Of a stretch of DNA of 64,000 nucleotides, positions 46,479-60,138 are shown piece by piece. Source of the stretch: Filosporella fistucella. Taxonomy: Eukaryota > Ascomycota > Leotiomycetes > Helotiales. The notes under the pieces were generated by a model. It ran no database searches. It was not told the origin of the DNA and saw nothing but the letters and a program-made list of their open reading frames with translations. Made by a program: the position numbers and the translations under genes. The stretch lies in the NCBI GenBank assembly GCA_030077755.1, contig JAQJZZ010000020.1, positions 496,001 to 560,000 on the forward strand. Reading direction: 5' to 3'. Position 1 is the first letter of the stretch. Each line of letters begins with the position of its first letter.

Positions 46479-47365
46479 TTTGAAGGACTGACGTGCTACT
46501 TGACGGAGCAGAGATGATGTGTTGGACAGGCTGATCACGTATGCTGTGAAGTTGATGACGAACCAATTGAATGCTGTGCTGTACGAGCAAAGAATGTACT
46601 GAGCTTCACAAATCTATTCAACCATCAGCAGAATATTATACCTAGCGAAGTCACAAACTTGCTCATAGAAATCAAAGTTTGTTCCTCTCTCCCAATAAAG
46701 AAATGTGAAAGCAACAAGCGACCAGTAACGGGTTAAAAATAACTGTTGCCGGATGGAAGTTGTATGTATCAACGTTGATGTACTTTTGATGTTGTACGAG
46801 ACAAGGAGCAAGATCCGGAAGACGGAGCAGCTTCAAAATAGGCACTTGCTGGATGGCCGTGCCTTCCTCCCGACTTCAGGAATGACGATGCAGGCGGGAT
46901 AGACGTATAAGAGGAGGGTGAGGAAGGAACAACCAACGTGGAGGGAGTGAGGCAAAGCACATGACATGAGAGCATGAAATCTCAGACTCAAACATCTCTT
47001 ATTATAATACTCCAACTTCGTTTTCCTCCTCTCCATCGCCCCATCGCCATTCACACACCACTCTCATCACCTACTCCATGCAAGCTATGCACAATTCGCT
47101 TCGCCAAAAGACACAAACAAAACGACCGGCCAAAGATGAAAAACTTCACGCCATCTAATGCCCTGTCCCACCCATCCGACCCAAAAAAAATCACAACCAA
47201 TATGTACTCCAACACCGTTCACCTTATGCTGTTGCTTTTGAGGAACCAAAGAGAAAGAGGAAAAACGCTGTGCATATCTTACAATATTATCCTTTCTTTC
47301 TTGCTCTCTTTCATCTGCCTGTCGTTGTTGCTTCATATCATCTCTCATGCCATCTATCAGATTTC
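46479..47365. other. Intergenic, no gene supported
   Basis: Between two minus-strand genes. Open frames on both strands lack coding character. Confidence 0.45.
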
Positions 47366-50300
47366 TCATCCAGAAGCATTTCTTCCCCCAAGGCCACCAC
47401 CGCCGCCGAGCAAACTCGGCACTGCCTTTCTACCAACTCTCTTGCCAGGTAAGTCCATCCTAGGGACTCCCTGAATGGTTCTCGGTTCTCTCATCAATCC
47501 TACGTCGAGCTGAGCTGGAATACGAGATACCACAGTCCTGTAGTCGCCTGGAAACTTGGCGCTGGGTGTAGGTACAGCTGCACTGCGCCAGAGATGCTCT
47601 GAAGTATCTTCCAAGAAGTTGGGAGTCTTTGACTTCGAGAAGAAAGAAGTGCGGCCGCGGGCCTTCTTAGCGAGGATGACGCTGTCGAAGAGTTGGATAC
47701 TAGGTGCGTTAGAGGGAGTAGTTTCGCGTTCATGGATGAATTCATTGAAAGCTACGGCCTATGTCAGCTGGTGTACTTAGACAGGGAAATGTACTTACCT
47801 TGCGTCTGTTTCAGCATAGCAGTATACTCTTGCTGTTCCTGAGGCAAACTCTTCAAGAATCCATTCATATCGAATCCATAAATTTGGCCACTGTTCTTCT
47901 GCTCCCTCGTCGGCCGATTGAGATACTTCCTATATGTATAAAACATACTTGCAAAGCATCTCACAAATGCAGCTCTGACTCTATCCGCGTGGAATGCCGC
48001 TGGACATACCAACGAGACAGTACCCAAGCAACGACCATGCGAAATGGTGTTACATCCCGAACACTTATATGTTCCATCGCCGTCCGGCTTCTCATCACAG
48101 ATCGAGCAGACCGAAGTTGTGTCCAGACGTTGCAAGACAAAGCAATGACCTTCAACCCAAATAGTATCGTCTGTGTTCCGGACTGGTTGCATGAGCATGT
48201 TTGGCATAATTGTGGAAGCAGCGAGTGTAGAGGCAGCATAGGTCGAAGGCGCATATCCATAAGTCGATTTGGCATCAATGGAAAGGGCAGAAGTCGAAAG
48301 ACTAGCTGAATGTCCATTGCTGAAAGGGATACTTGGTCGACGGATAGTCGGGTTACGATCGACACCAAAAGAAGAGCTGCGTCTAGACGTGGCATCAAAA
48401 TGTCCAGATCTCTTCTCTCGTAAAGTAGCCGTCAAAGCAAATCCAGAATCATTCCGAGAAATAGGAGTTGTAGGTAGAGGTGGGAATGTTCCTGATATCG
48501 GAGAAACTGAGTTCGGAGGGCTAGTCTTATTCGATCTGCTCGTCGTCGGTCTTTCAACACGGCTATGATCATTCTTAGACTGAAGGAATGCATTGAAAAC
48601 CGAAGCTCGTTTGGTCGTAGCTATGTCTGCTTCGCCAAAAGTGGTAGAATTTTGGCTGACATATTTGGCAAGCTGGCTTGGTGGTGCATTTTGAGTAAAG
48701 ATTGCTTCATTTTCAGAAGAGAATGCATCGTATGGAAATGTTTCGACAGCGTAAGGAGGCGGTCCAACTGCCACTCCACGACTATTGTGGTGAGGAGCGG
48801 CAAGTTGCAGAAGAGAAACCAATTTGCGGCGTTGCTGTCTTGGCAATGCAGTCGGCGCAGCTGAGGCCTCAATAATGTCTTGATCCAAATCCACCAAGAC
48901 ATAATCATCCTCTGGCAGCTCGATATTTTCATATCTTCTCTCGATGCCCACAATGTATGGACAAGGTGCCTCCAGAGCCGAAAGCAATCTAGCAGGTAAC
49001 ACGGGAATGAATATGCTCGCCCATTTCAGGGGATAAAGCAAACTCGCCAGTGCATTACTTGCAAGATGCAGCATAGCAGTATGCGACGACAGCAAGATGA
49101 TCCTCGATTCAGACAGTGCGAATTCGAATAGAGATACAATATTCTGAATGCTCAAAGCTCTAAACAGAGCATATAGATCCGTATTTCTCGAGTTTGGAAG
49201 CTCATTTGCCGCCTCCTTTCTCGCAAAGAGCCGTAACTCCCTAACCGCAAGCTCAACCTGTGTCTTGGAAGAGATTGGACTGAGTGCCTCGGTGCACAAG
49301 TTCACAACATATCTTTCGAGGGGCTGCCATCGTCCCACCTTTGGCGAGCTTGGTGGAACCCTCAATACGCCTCCATCGGTCATAGGTACCACCACAGCTC
49401 TCAGCCACTCTTTCCAGAAACTCGTCATGCTGTGATCTCGGCCCAGAATACCATAAGCTCGAGGTGTCCATAATCCGGTCTCTCCATCTGTGAGCCCATC
49501 GATTTTTGCAGCAGCACCATGTCGTACAGGCCGTAGCATATCCGTCATAAGACTTATCTTTTCCTCCACGGCACTAATTTCCTCCTCTAATGCTTCTCTA
49601 GCAGCTGATCCAGAAACGGCACTTGGTAATTTTGCCAGTAGATGTGACAAATTTGCCCGCTCGGAAGCAAGTCTCTCTCCCAAACTAGCAGCCAATTCTC
49701 TCTCCTCATTGGTCATATGTGCCTGTCTCCATTGCTCACAACGTCTCTCAACATTTGCTGCAGCATCTGGATTCAGAGGCATCCACACAATAACCGTAAT
49801 ACCGTATATCTTCGAATTATCGTCTGAGGTCATAGCAAATCCATGCCATGTAGATCGAGGTCGCTCGTCCGCAGACACGATGTTGATATCATTTGGGAAG
49901 GCGAACATAGGTACATAATCTGGAAATCTGCCTCTTCTCTTGGTCTCCTCAGCTGATTTTGGGGGGTATCTGTCCAGGAGTACAGGCTCGAAGCGCCTCT
50001 TCAGAGGATGCATCTCGGGGTCTGCGTTTAATGGTTCGGGTGGTGGAATGACTGAGTTGTAATTGCTCATTCGTCTAGAGGTTCGTACAGAAGCTGAGAA
50101 AGTATAATAGTTAGCATAAATCAACATAATCTTGTTCTTCAACTCCAATGGCTTGCAGACCGCCTGCAAATTTCCCTCCCTCTTAATTCCCCAAAGCAAA
50201 AAACAGGAGAACTCACTTGTTCTTTGGACAGCAGAAGGTTGCCTCTTCATACTGTTCATATCCCTAAAACTGATTCTCCTCCTAATACTCCCACCCACAC

Positions 50301-50865
50301 TCCTGAGCGGGCTCTTCTTATGCAATCCACTATTAACATCCGTCTCCTCCAACCTCAGTCTCTCCATCCTATGATTTTGTACCGGCGCCGTCATGAGTGG
50401 AGGTTTCTGCACCGGGGCCCCAGCACTAAAGCTCAAATCGTCCAAGAAATTCTCCCTCTCGCTCGCAAACTTGATCAATGCCTCGTCAAAATTGAATTCT
50501 CCTATCGTGTCCCTCTTGCCATTCGTCGTAGGTGCCTTAATGGTAATGCTACTCCTGTTACTCCGCGTGGTATCCAATTCCTCGCCATTATGGATCGATC
50601 TCCCATCTGCGGACACCTTGCTCAGCCGATTCCACGAATTGTTCCTCGAATGGCGCGCTGTGGCTCGCGGAGTACCGCTCGGAGGAGGAGAGGCAGACTC
50701 GCCTTCACTGCCCTCCTCTATCGTCGCGTCGACCTGTGGTGAGGGCGGTCCATTCGCAACTTTGTCTCTCGGATTCGAGGGTCCAAAGACGGGGTCGCTG
50801 TAGGAGAGGGAGTCTATGCCGGCGATCCAGAAGTAATCGGCCAAAGGGTTGGACGTGGTGGCCAT
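47366..50865 (-). CDS. DENN-domain protein with C1-like zinc finger (Rab GEF type)
   Basis: Exons 50217-50865, 47799-50093 and 47366-47751; 1109 residues from the ATG at 50863-50865. The first 215 residues are disordered. uDENN/DENN sequence follows (FPDYVPMFAFPNDINIVSAD; YGITVIVWMPLNPDA; LCTEALSPISS; IVSLFEFALSESRIILLSSH; ANALASLLYPLKWASIFIPV; LPEDDYVLVDLDQDII). A C1-like finger with paired Cys (CSICDEKPDGDGTYKCSGC, then CLGTVSLVC) comes later, then the dDENN-type end (YRKYLNRPT; QAFNEFIHERE across the last intron; SIQLFDSVILAKKARG). DENN proteins are usually guanine-nucleotide exchange factors for Rab GTPases; the target is unknown. Intron 1 (50094-50216, 123 bp) is a multiple of three and has no stop. 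Confidence 0.87.
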
Positions 50866-53364
50866 GGCATGGATGTGTGAAGGGTGGAGCTCAAAGGGAA
50901 TTGGCAAACTGCCGTGCGTTAATTTCTTGTTGGCCTAGTATGACATCGAAAGCTTCCTCGCAGCTCTTTTTGATCGTAGGTTGTAGAGAACAAGAAATTT
51001 AGACGTGTTCGAGGACTGAAATTTTTTGGGTGTCTTTGGCGGTGAGAGGAAGTTCAAGTGTGAATTGGGAGAACGAGGCTCACACGCTCACACACGTTGC
51101 TGTCGTCGTCGCTGGCTCGAGTTGTGGGGATTCTGCCCAAAGGTTGTGGTCCGTACTCGCTTTGGGGGTCTCGCAGATCCCACTAAGTCAGGAGGAAATA
51201 CAAACTAATGACAAAAGGCGTGGAGATAGTTCCGCTTCTTCTCGAGGGGATCCTTGAGGTGAGATGTGGTTTCGGGCAAAAATAGCGAGGTCCCTTATTT
51301 TTGTGGTCGAAGCTGAACGCTTTGAAGTTCTCGTAGAAAGAGTCGAAAGATTCTGGCTTCGAGAGTCGATAAAGGTTCGTGTTGCCTCTGATGTCTCAAC
51401 TTCAACTTTTGCCGAGCTTTCGTGTTCACACAAAGTTTCTTATCGCGCCGCCTCGATGGGCCGATCCCTCCTGCTCAAGTTACTGTGTAAAATGGAGCTG
51501 CGTCGATCTGCTTCGAAAGTCAAGGTTTATAGTTGGGGGTTTGGGGAGAGGAAAAGTATATTAGAGGTAGAGCTGTCGGATCTGACGTTGGTTTTATTTT
51601 GTTCTATTATTGAACCGTATTTGATTGAAACAACGGACAAAAGCAGATTGCAATCCTTCATAGGTATAGGTAATATTGGGAGAATTGCACTTGATATAGG
51701 ATGGGCAATTGCAAAAAGGGGAGTTTCTCAGCTACGGTTCAGCATAAACAGGCAATACTACTCTGACATAACAATTGCTATCTATTTGCACTTTAAGCAA
51801 CGCCCTCCCCACCTTCATTCCCCTTCCTCCCCCTCGCCCACACAATAATACCCTCTCTCCTCCTTCTTATGCTTGTTGGCGCCGCAATATCTTTGTGTAG
51901 TGGTGTGCAGAACTGTGCAATTCTCAAGGTGTTGTGCAGAAATAGCCCTCCTATCTACATTAGAGTGGGCGCTCTTTAGCCAATAATTGGCAACACTACA
52001 CCAAGTGTCCCATGCCCCTCGATTGGCGCAGGTCCAGCTTCAACGGCTGCTATCAAATCAGGGGCCAGCTCGGCCAGCTCGTCATGGCCCCAGAGTAAAT
52101 GCGGTAAGTGTTGTAGAATTGTTCGGCTGCAGGCAGTCTTTAGCAGCCTTTTGAGTACCTCTACTTTGCCAGAGGAGCATAAGAGTCATGTTTCACTACC
52201 ATCTCAGCATCCATTTCGGCTCAGTGGCCGATATGTTAAGTCCTAACCCGGCTAGTTGCATCGTAGGGCCGGTGAAGACGGGAGGGAAGTGGGAGTGTTG
52301 AATGTGCCTGGCAGTGGCGGCCAAGCTGGGCGGAGTTGGAGTTGGAGTTTGACGGAGACTGACAAAGCTGGTGGGAGAGTTAGTAGTTGGAGTTGTAACA
52401 TTATTCAGGGGCATCGCTAATCTTCTCACTACCCCGAGACCACCCTCGCGATAGCAAACGGGGAGAGACAATATGGAATTTTTGCTTTGCTTCGCTTCAT
52501 ACTGGCACGACATGAAATTAATCAGACACAAATATCTGAGTAACAGGGATCGAAATAGCATTGCGGCATGGCATTCCCATGGCCTGTACGATACAGCCCT
52601 GAGTCCGCAAGCCACATAGCACGGAACTTTTCTTCCAGATTTTCCATTTATCCCCGTTGCTTTTTTGCATGAGTCTGTCATGGTCCGGTCACCTGGGGTG
52701 TAATTGTCTATTCCGGGGTCAAATTAGAAGTTGTGCATAGTCACACATTCGGTCCTGCACCTCATTCTGAGACCGGCTTTCAGCTCGATGATTCTTCGAA
52801 CGGCAAACAAACAAAAAATAATTATTGTCGTCGTTCAATCTTGCATGCATAGGCTGGGATCAAGGTTGACAGGAGGCCTTGTGGTGCAGACAGCTAGATT
52901 GCCGTTCCCTGAAAAGATCTTGTACTACGCAACGCTGGGACGGGTTGAGTAAGGTTTCGTCAAACCTTGAAGGTGGACGTCAAATTTCAAATGAAATTCT
53001 CTATTTTCATTGGAAGACCTACTGTCAAGACGTCAATTCTCAATCCGATACCCGCAACCTTATGCGAGGCTATCTAGAAGCATTATCCTTGGATGTGACG
53101 GAGGAAAAATTTCCTCGCTTTTGACTTTCTGGGCAGTAATCTACCCGACCATATATGATTCATCGACGTATGGGCTTACCTAGTAAAGCAGAGACAAAAC
53201 TAGGACATCTAGACAATAACGAAGAAATGTAAGACCACCCATGGTATACACGCCATACTCCAATTTTCCCCATGTAGTCCGCCAAACCAATGCATAATAA
53301 ACTTACTGCCAGCCTACTCGCTATCCTGGTAATACTACACCAGAAATCGAGAGTGAAACTTGAC
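50866..53364. other. Long intergenic region, no gene supported
   Basis: 2.5 kb. Holds the DENN promoter and the Mtr4 3' flank. Frames at 51264-51848 (plus, 194 codons) and 52196-52681 (minus, 161 codons) show no domain, signal peptide or splice partner and are not called. Confidence 0.45.
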
Positions 53365-56300
53365 TTACAAGTACAAACTCTGAGCAGCCACGATATCTCT
53401 TCTAATCTTCGTGAGAGATTCCTCGAACTTCGTTGACAACTCATCCGACCCCATGACTTTAGCGGCTTGGGCCATTTGTCTGAGCAACTCTTCGAGACGA
53501 CGAAAAAGACGAATGAGTGAACCTTCGTACACATCTGTCATCTTGCTTTAAGATTGTTAGCACGCAATGCACCAGCTGACTATTTTCTTGTGGACTTACC
53601 AGATCTCAGCAAATGATCTACCTGCTGCCCAAGCCATGACCACCTCCATGAGTTCACTCTTGAAGCTCTCGACATACTCTTGCTCATTAATGTTCATTTT
53701 ACTCTCCTGGCCCACCTTGGCGATGGTCCTGGCTTGAGATAGAATCACTCCGTAGTGCTTTTGCAATTCGGCTGAAAGAGGGTTCTTAGTCTGGCTCTTT
53801 TCTTCAAAAATGAAGCAAGAAAGTACTGCCGCGATGACATCTGGTGTGAGCTCATTGAAGAAGCGATTGAACAATAATTCTGATAACAAAAGCTCATGAC
53901 CATCACCAGTAGATGAGATTTCGCATGCCACACGTGCCTTAAGTTCGACTACTTCCTGTTCGTTGATGAAACCCAAACGACGAAGAACACGCTTCCGCGA
54001 TTTCAGCTCGTCTAGCTGCATGATACTCAAAGCATCCGCGATAGCCTTCTTCTTTTCTTTGATCTTTCGACCCATCTCCATCTTTTCTGCATATTGGTTG
54101 TAGAGGTCTGACAGGCGAGGAGAATTGTGCAATGGGTTTGACAGTAATCGAGATTCAAGGACTTCGATCTTGCGAAGGAGCTTCTTGAATGAATCATCCG
54201 TGATGCCCATATTTTCGATCGGATCCAAGACTGCGATTCCATCTGGGAATCTTCGCTTAACTTCTTCGAGGGATTTCCGAACTGTGTTGCGCTGGTCTGC
54301 CGACATCAGATCCTTGGGTAAGAATATGCGGACGTGGCCGATTGCTTCCACACAGGTCAGGAGAACAGGAACCACTTCCATCTTTCCCTTCTCGCCCGGG
54401 GCAGGTGGAGTGATTCCAGGAGGAATATCACCTCGGCTTTTTGTGATCGTGGACGACGAGTCTGAAATCGAGAGTAGGATATCGAGAACATACGACTCTT
54501 GAGGTGGAAGTTTCTCAGCATCCTGACCCTGTTCTGGGCGCACTTGAGTAAACTTCACAACCGCACCCCAACCAAAATCCAAATCCTTGTGCTTAATGTG
54601 CACAACCCTTCCGGCTTGCATAAATTGCAAGCAATAATTGGGATGGTTTATGACATCTCTCATATCCTTGGTATATGATGTGAGTTGCTGTCTTAGGTCA
54701 TAGTACTCCTTGATGGTAGCCTCGTCAGCGATCTCGAGACTTTCTCGGTCCGATTGAAGCTGGCGCAGCTCTTTCTCTAATCCTGAAACACTGGAGGTGT
54801 TCTGGAATTGGAAGAAACAGTGCTCGAGCATGAATTCCGGGGAAATGCCCTCTGTTCGCATCAAGTTGAGAATCATATTATAACCCAAGTAAAATGCCGA
54901 GTTGAGCTTGTCCTGTTGTCCTCGAACGATTTCCTTGGCACTTGCAGGCTCCATCTTATCACCAATCATCATAATGACAATACCACGATCATCGAGACCT
55001 CTTCTACCAGCACGTCCAGACATCTGAACGAATTCTGAAGGCGTCAAATATCGCGATTTAACACCATCGAATTTCTCGACACTGGTGAACACAACTGTCT
55101 TTGCCGGCATGTTTAGACCGATTGAGAATGTTTCCGTGGCAAAGAGTACTTTGATCAAATTCTCCTGGAACAGAATCTCGATTGTCTCTTTCAAAATAGG
55201 TAACAACCCAGAATGATGGACACCAATTCCTCGACGCAGCAAAGGTAGAATGTGTTGAATCTGTGGCAAAGTCTTATCCTCATCTGATAGAGACTCGATC
55301 GCACTTTCGAAGACCTTCGTAACCATAGCTTTCTCAGATTCATCGTTGAATGCCATTGTACTCATCTGTAAGGCATATGCCTCGCACTCTCTCTTGCTAA
55401 AGCTGAAAACGATAACAGGGTTGTAATGCTTCAACATGATCATACGTACAATCTTGTAGATATCGTTTTTGTTCTGGTCTTGTGGACCCCCTGTGTTGGT
55501 TTTCTTGTCTTTTCCTCGACCTTTCCGCTTTGCATCAATGTCGGCTGGATCTGCACCTTTCTTGTCTTCGATAGAGGCCATAACCTTTTGGAAATTCTCC
55601 TCACGGAAATTCCCTTTCTCGTCGACAATAAGGTGAATGCCATCGCCACCAGCTGGGAAGAAGTAATGCTGAAGTGGTGTAGGCCGGAAATCTGTGTAAA
55701 CAATATGGCATGGCTGTTGATGTGTCTTCGTAATCCATTCCGCAAATTGCATAGCATTCGGAATTGTAGCGGACAGGAAAACATATCGAACCTTGTCTGG
55801 CAGCAAGATAATTGTCTCCTCCCATACCACACCACGAGTTTTATCTCGCATGTAATGAATCTCGTCGAATATTACCCATTGAACCTCGCGCATAATTTCA
55901 GAACCTCGATACAACATGGATCTCAAGATTTCTGTTGTCATAACCAAGCAGGTAGCCGTAGGGTTGATAGTAACATCTCCAGTCATCAGTCCAACGTCTC
56001 CAAACTCGGCCGCGAATTCTCGATATTTTTGGTTGCTCAAAGCTTTGATCGGACTTGTATAAATGACTCTCTGGTTGTTCTTCAGACTCTGGGCAATGGC
56101 GTATTCTGCGACAACAGTTTTTCCAGCACTGGTATGCGCTGACACCAGTACACTCTCTCCGCGCTCGATGGATGCAATAGAGACCTTTTGAAAAGGATCC
56201 AACTCAAAAGGCCAGGTCCGCGCTGGGGCTTCAGGTGGTACATGTTGTGAGATTGGAATGTAATCGTAGTCTGGAGGTAGGGAGACCTGATGCTGGATAT

Positions 56301-56652
56301 TGTGCTGAATAACCAAGGCGCCTTCGGATGTAGCTTGCAATCCTGCAGAAGCTGCAACTTGTCGTGACTGCTCGGTTTGGAAAGTATCTGTTACAACTGG
56401 TTCTGCTTCTTCATCTCGTCGCCGCCGCTTGGTATCTTTCTTCTCTATCAGAGAATTTTCCTGTACCTCTTCCGCAGGCTCTGCATCCACCATTTCTGCA
56501 TCCCCATTCTCTTCACCATTTCCCTTCTTCACCTCTCCATTAGCATTTCTCTTCTTGTTCCTGTCCTTCTTATCCTTCTTAGCTTTCTTGGGTCTATCTG
56601 GGGTTGGCGCGGCCTGGGCATCGTCAAAAACGTCGAACAAGTCGCTATCCAT
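53365..56652 (-). CDS. MTR4: Mtr4/Dob1 exosome-associated RNA helicase (Ski2-like)
   Basis: Exons 53600-56652 and 53365-53545 (54-bp intron; the acceptor at TTAAAG gives the in-frame [14 protein letters not shown]); 1077 residues. The charged N terminus is followed by the helicase core: [20 protein letters not shown], Walker A HTSAGKT (173-179), [22 protein letters not shown] (DEIH 263-266), LSATIPN, and in RecA2 [20 protein letters not shown] and [15 protein letters not shown]. The arch/KOW region and the DSHCT C-terminal domain ([32 protein letters not shown]) are complete. Mtr4 unwinds RNA for the nuclear exosome and TRAMP in rRNA processing and RNA surveillance. It is divergent with the COX subunit gene. 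Confidence 0.96.
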
Positions 56653-56993
56653 GTTGTATGGTATTTTAGAGACTTCTGGGGAGTTTTATGAGTGTGCGCA
56701 TCGAAAAGCAATGCAGTGTGATGTGATTGCTGGACTAGAGGAAAGAGCACTGCACTTTGTAAATAAATGTTTTTTGCGGCATGGAAATTCTTTTCCCCGA
56801 CCCTCGCCGCCTAGCGCATTTTCACGACCGAGCTTTGAACATCGAACCACTCGATCTTGTCCTCCTGGATTTCCGTTCAGAATCGGATTGAAAATTACAC
56901 AGCTCCGCTCCTTCTTTTAGACCATACGCCAGATCAATCTCTCAAGGTATAGAATATGTAATCATCAACCAATGCGAAGCTAATGTCCTCAAG
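56653..56993. promoter_or_regulatory. Divergent promoter region, MTR4 / COX subunit
   Basis: 341 bp between two starts. No specific motif is recognised. Confidence 0.45.
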
Positions 56994-57280
56994 ATGCTTT
57001 CCCGAGCTGCTATCCGCGCTTCCTCCTCGACCTCCATGGTCGCCCGCCGGGGCTTTCACTCCACCGGTGCTTTGAAGAGCTCTCCATACCATTACCCCGA
57101 GGGACCACGAAGCAACATTCCATTCAATCCATTGACAAAGTTCTTCGCATTCAGATACTGGACATTCATGGCTGTCGGATTCGGTTTGTTCTCAGTATGA
57201 CTAGGGATGAGATCATGGCTAACAGGTATAAAGGTGCACCATTCGGTATTGCTGTTTGGCAGACATACAAGAACCAGTAA
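56994..57280 (+). CDS. Cytochrome c oxidase subunit of the COX7C/yeast COX8 type
   Basis: Exons 56994-57183 and 57234-57280 (50-bp intron ending in TAAAG, which keeps GFGAPFGIAVWQTYKNQ in frame); 78 residues. Residues 1-25 form a mitochondrial presequence (MLSRAAIRASSSTSMVARRG). Then comes the conserved core YHYPEGPRSNIPFNPLTKFF and the single transmembrane helix AFRYWTFMAVGFGAPFGIAV with a short matrix/intermembrane tail. Size and motif match the family. It is a small nuclear-encoded subunit of respiratory complex IV in the inner membrane. Confidence 0.9.
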
Positions 57281-57537
57281 AGGGCGAGCCAATTGGGGTG
57301 GTCTGTATGGTTATAGAGTTAGTGAGGCTGGTGGGGATGGACTTGGGAATCGATTACATGCAAATATTCACACCATGGATACCGTTTTCCGTGACACCCA
57401 GGAGGTGGGATAGTCTTCACTGTGCACACTCTACGGAAGAATTATAGGTTCCGATTCGCAAATTTGAGTTGTTCTTCGTGAATTCATTAATGGTCGAATC
57501 TCCTGATAATTGTTCCCCACTCCGCCTATCCGGGTAT

Positions 57538-58437
57538 CTACATTTTGACTCTGGTATCAAAAATATGCCTGTCCATCATCTGAAACTCAAAGCATCCCTC
57601 AAAGTCTGTCTTGACTCTCATCAATTCCTCAATCGCTTTTGACATTTGTTCTGGATCGTTACCATTTGATGTAATAGCACTCGCGGTAAGGATCCATTTG
57701 TCCTCGGCATCAAATGGTAGAAGATCCTCAAAGGGTGGTAAGGGATTTCTGATTGTTGGTAGAGTTTCATTTGGATTTGGAGGGAGAGTCAGAAATCGGC
57801 TGAACTCTATTACTACATTGCCGTGAACGAATCGGTTACTTTCCTGAATAACCTCTTTCGTGAATCTAAGCAAGTTAATGATATTCGTAAAAGGACCGGA
57901 ACTCCTCACCTGTGATTCAGACTTCTCATAAGTAGACACAGGTTTTTCTCATTCTCGATCGATATGATGGGTCGGCCATTGACCATTCTGGAGCTGGCTG
58001 GATCTGGGATATCAGTCCAGCGGATGGTACCTGGTGTTTGATCTAGAGCTCTGTTTATCAAATTAGCTATTTCATTTATTAAAAGGCCGGCCATCGGGCA
58101 AAACTTACAATCCCTCTCGGGGTGATGCCTCATTTCCGTTGGTTTCCTCTTGAGGCTTACCAAACTCCTGAGGACCAATATCATACAACAGAGTCAGAGT
58201 ATATGACTGTCGTGAAAGCTGCTCAGAAAGCATTTTCCAAATTTGCTGCTTGGCTGGGTGCTGTCCATTGATGAAATTAGGATCGATGCCTCTTGGGGTT
58301 CTTGTACGTGGTCCATCCCACGTTAATTTGCGACGGGTCAGGTGAACAGGACTCATGCCAGTATAGCCTTGCATGATCTTCAATGCTCTTTGAAGATCAT
58401 CATTGGCGATATGAGTAGTCAGGAACAACTCGTGCAT
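57538..58437 (-). CDS. MED18: Mediator subunit 18 (Med18/Srb5)
   Basis: Exons 58109-58437, 57910-58050 and 57538-57865, with introns of 58 and 44 bp; 265 residues. It starts with the Med18 signature MHELFLTTHIANDDLQRAL and continues with the family's pattern: KIMQGYTGMSPVHLTRRKL, WDGPRTRTPRGIDPNFING, LSRQSYTLTLLYDIGPQEFG, RWTDIPDPASSRMVNGRPI, RFVHGNVVIEFSRFLTLP and the C-terminal FEGCFEFQMMDRHIFDTRV. Med18 is part of the Mediator head module (with Med20 and Med8) and links activators to RNA polymerase II. The gene appears intact. Confidence 0.92.
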
Positions 58438-60138
58438 TTTGAGTGTGGTGGGTTGCTATATTTTGAACGAGGGGTGTCTGAGTACGAAATCTTATCAGCG
58501 TCGGAAATGGAAATACTTGTATCAAGAGCAGAAAAAATTGGATGAAAAAAGTGAATTTCAAGATTGAAATAAAGTTGAGAATGGAAACTTCTTCAAAATA
58601 ATGAGGTCTCGAGGCACCAATGCAACATACTGTTCATGCAAGAGTTCACTTCCACACAGGGTATTCTTGCGTCCAGGCTAGGGAATCCCCAGGAAGAGTT
58701 CAAATTTATCTCATCAACACATCCAATTCCCTCTTCGATAGCTGGTGTGAATTGCGTTGAAAGCGAAGCTCAATATCAAACGTAAAGGGAGGCTCAATAA
58801 TTGATTTCCCGTGATGAAGAATGAAGTCCAGTTGCTCGGACATAGAGCTGTCAGCCAATCACCAGCTGATGTGTCCTCTGCCGAGATTCAAGCTAGCAAC
58901 GACTTCATCTCAATTTCAACCTCAAACCTTGTTTACGTCCTTTTTAATGAGGTGGAATCATATTCGCTACTGTCACCGCGTCAAAACTCAATATACAAAA
59001 TAGATCTTTTCACCATGTGGATCAATTGTATTGTCTTCGTGCCATCGCGATGAGCGACAATCGTCTGTACCGCTGTTCAGAACAAAGACTTCTCCGAGTC
59101 TCGCTACCGGACACAGCTATTGAGCCCACTTCCTCTTCTATGGGGTACAGCTTTGTCTCCTATATCTAGGACTATGAGAGATCCGTGCCAGAGTGGAGCT
59201 TCCCAACTATCTAGACCAAACATGCCGGTACTTCAAAGTATAGATCGGCATCGTCAGCCTCCACATTCAACGTATCTATACTTTTACATACCACCAACAA
59301 TCATTATGCTTGGCCAAATAGCGACTTTCGACATACTTCCTCGGTACAGGAAGTATTATCACAATAATTTGTGTTGGAGATAATCTAACGGCCATGATTC
59401 AGATCGTCCCAACACAATCTTTGGTCTTTGGGAGCCCGTCAACCAGCAAGTGTTCGACTTGAGAACTCCGAGGCATGCAAACATAGAGTATCACCAGCTT
59501 CAAATAGTGGACTTATTCCACAGTTCCAAGACATTTTAGCCCGCCGAACTCTCCGTACATCAATTTTCTATCACTACTTCGGTATTGATGCTTCCCCATC
59601 TCGATTCAGCAGCATATACACTACAACTTTAAATGTCTAGCGACAGCTTTAAAGATGTTGGTATATCGCTCGCTCTCAGATCAGGCCTTGAGCTTATTTC
59701 CTCCTCCGTCTTTTAATGGTAGGGTCCTCGCGGGGTACAAGCATCTAAGTGTCGGTTCTTCAACTCCCGCTGCCTTGTCCTTCTAGTTTTCGTGCACTTT
59801 AGTGCCTTAATGGTAGTGTGCCTCCTGAGAGAGATTGCTCTGAATATCTTCACCCAATTTGTTTCAACAAGTAATTCATGAACGGGATCCGAAGTACCGC
59901 GGAACCCTATTGTCGTCTACACACTCGGATGATCTGTAAACCAAGAAGTCTTCTCATTTTCTAGATCATTTCGATTGGTAATTGTGCAACAGTCTAAAGT
60001 CCATCCAAACAATTATAAAGTCTCGTTGTTATCCGATTCCAAATCCCCATTTCAGCCCAAACACTCCCACAAGCATTCCCAACTTCCACAACCCCGCACA
60101 CATTCAGCAGTCGTCTTATCTCCAATTTTCGCTCAACC
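58438..60138. other. Long intergenic region, no gene supported
   Basis: 1.7 kb between divergent genes. Only frames below 90 codons without recognisable features. Confidence 0.45.

Noticed and set aside
51264..51848. 194-codon plus-strand frame upstream of the DENN gene
   Set aside because: Covers probable promoter DNA, with no domain or conserved-looking blocks. It was kept only as a remark in the intergenic entry.
52196..52681. 161-codon minus-strand frame
   Set aside because: No domain, mixed low-complexity content and no introns or context that would support a gene.
55426..56142. 238-codon plus-strand frame
   Set aside because: Antisense shadow of the MTR4 helicase core.
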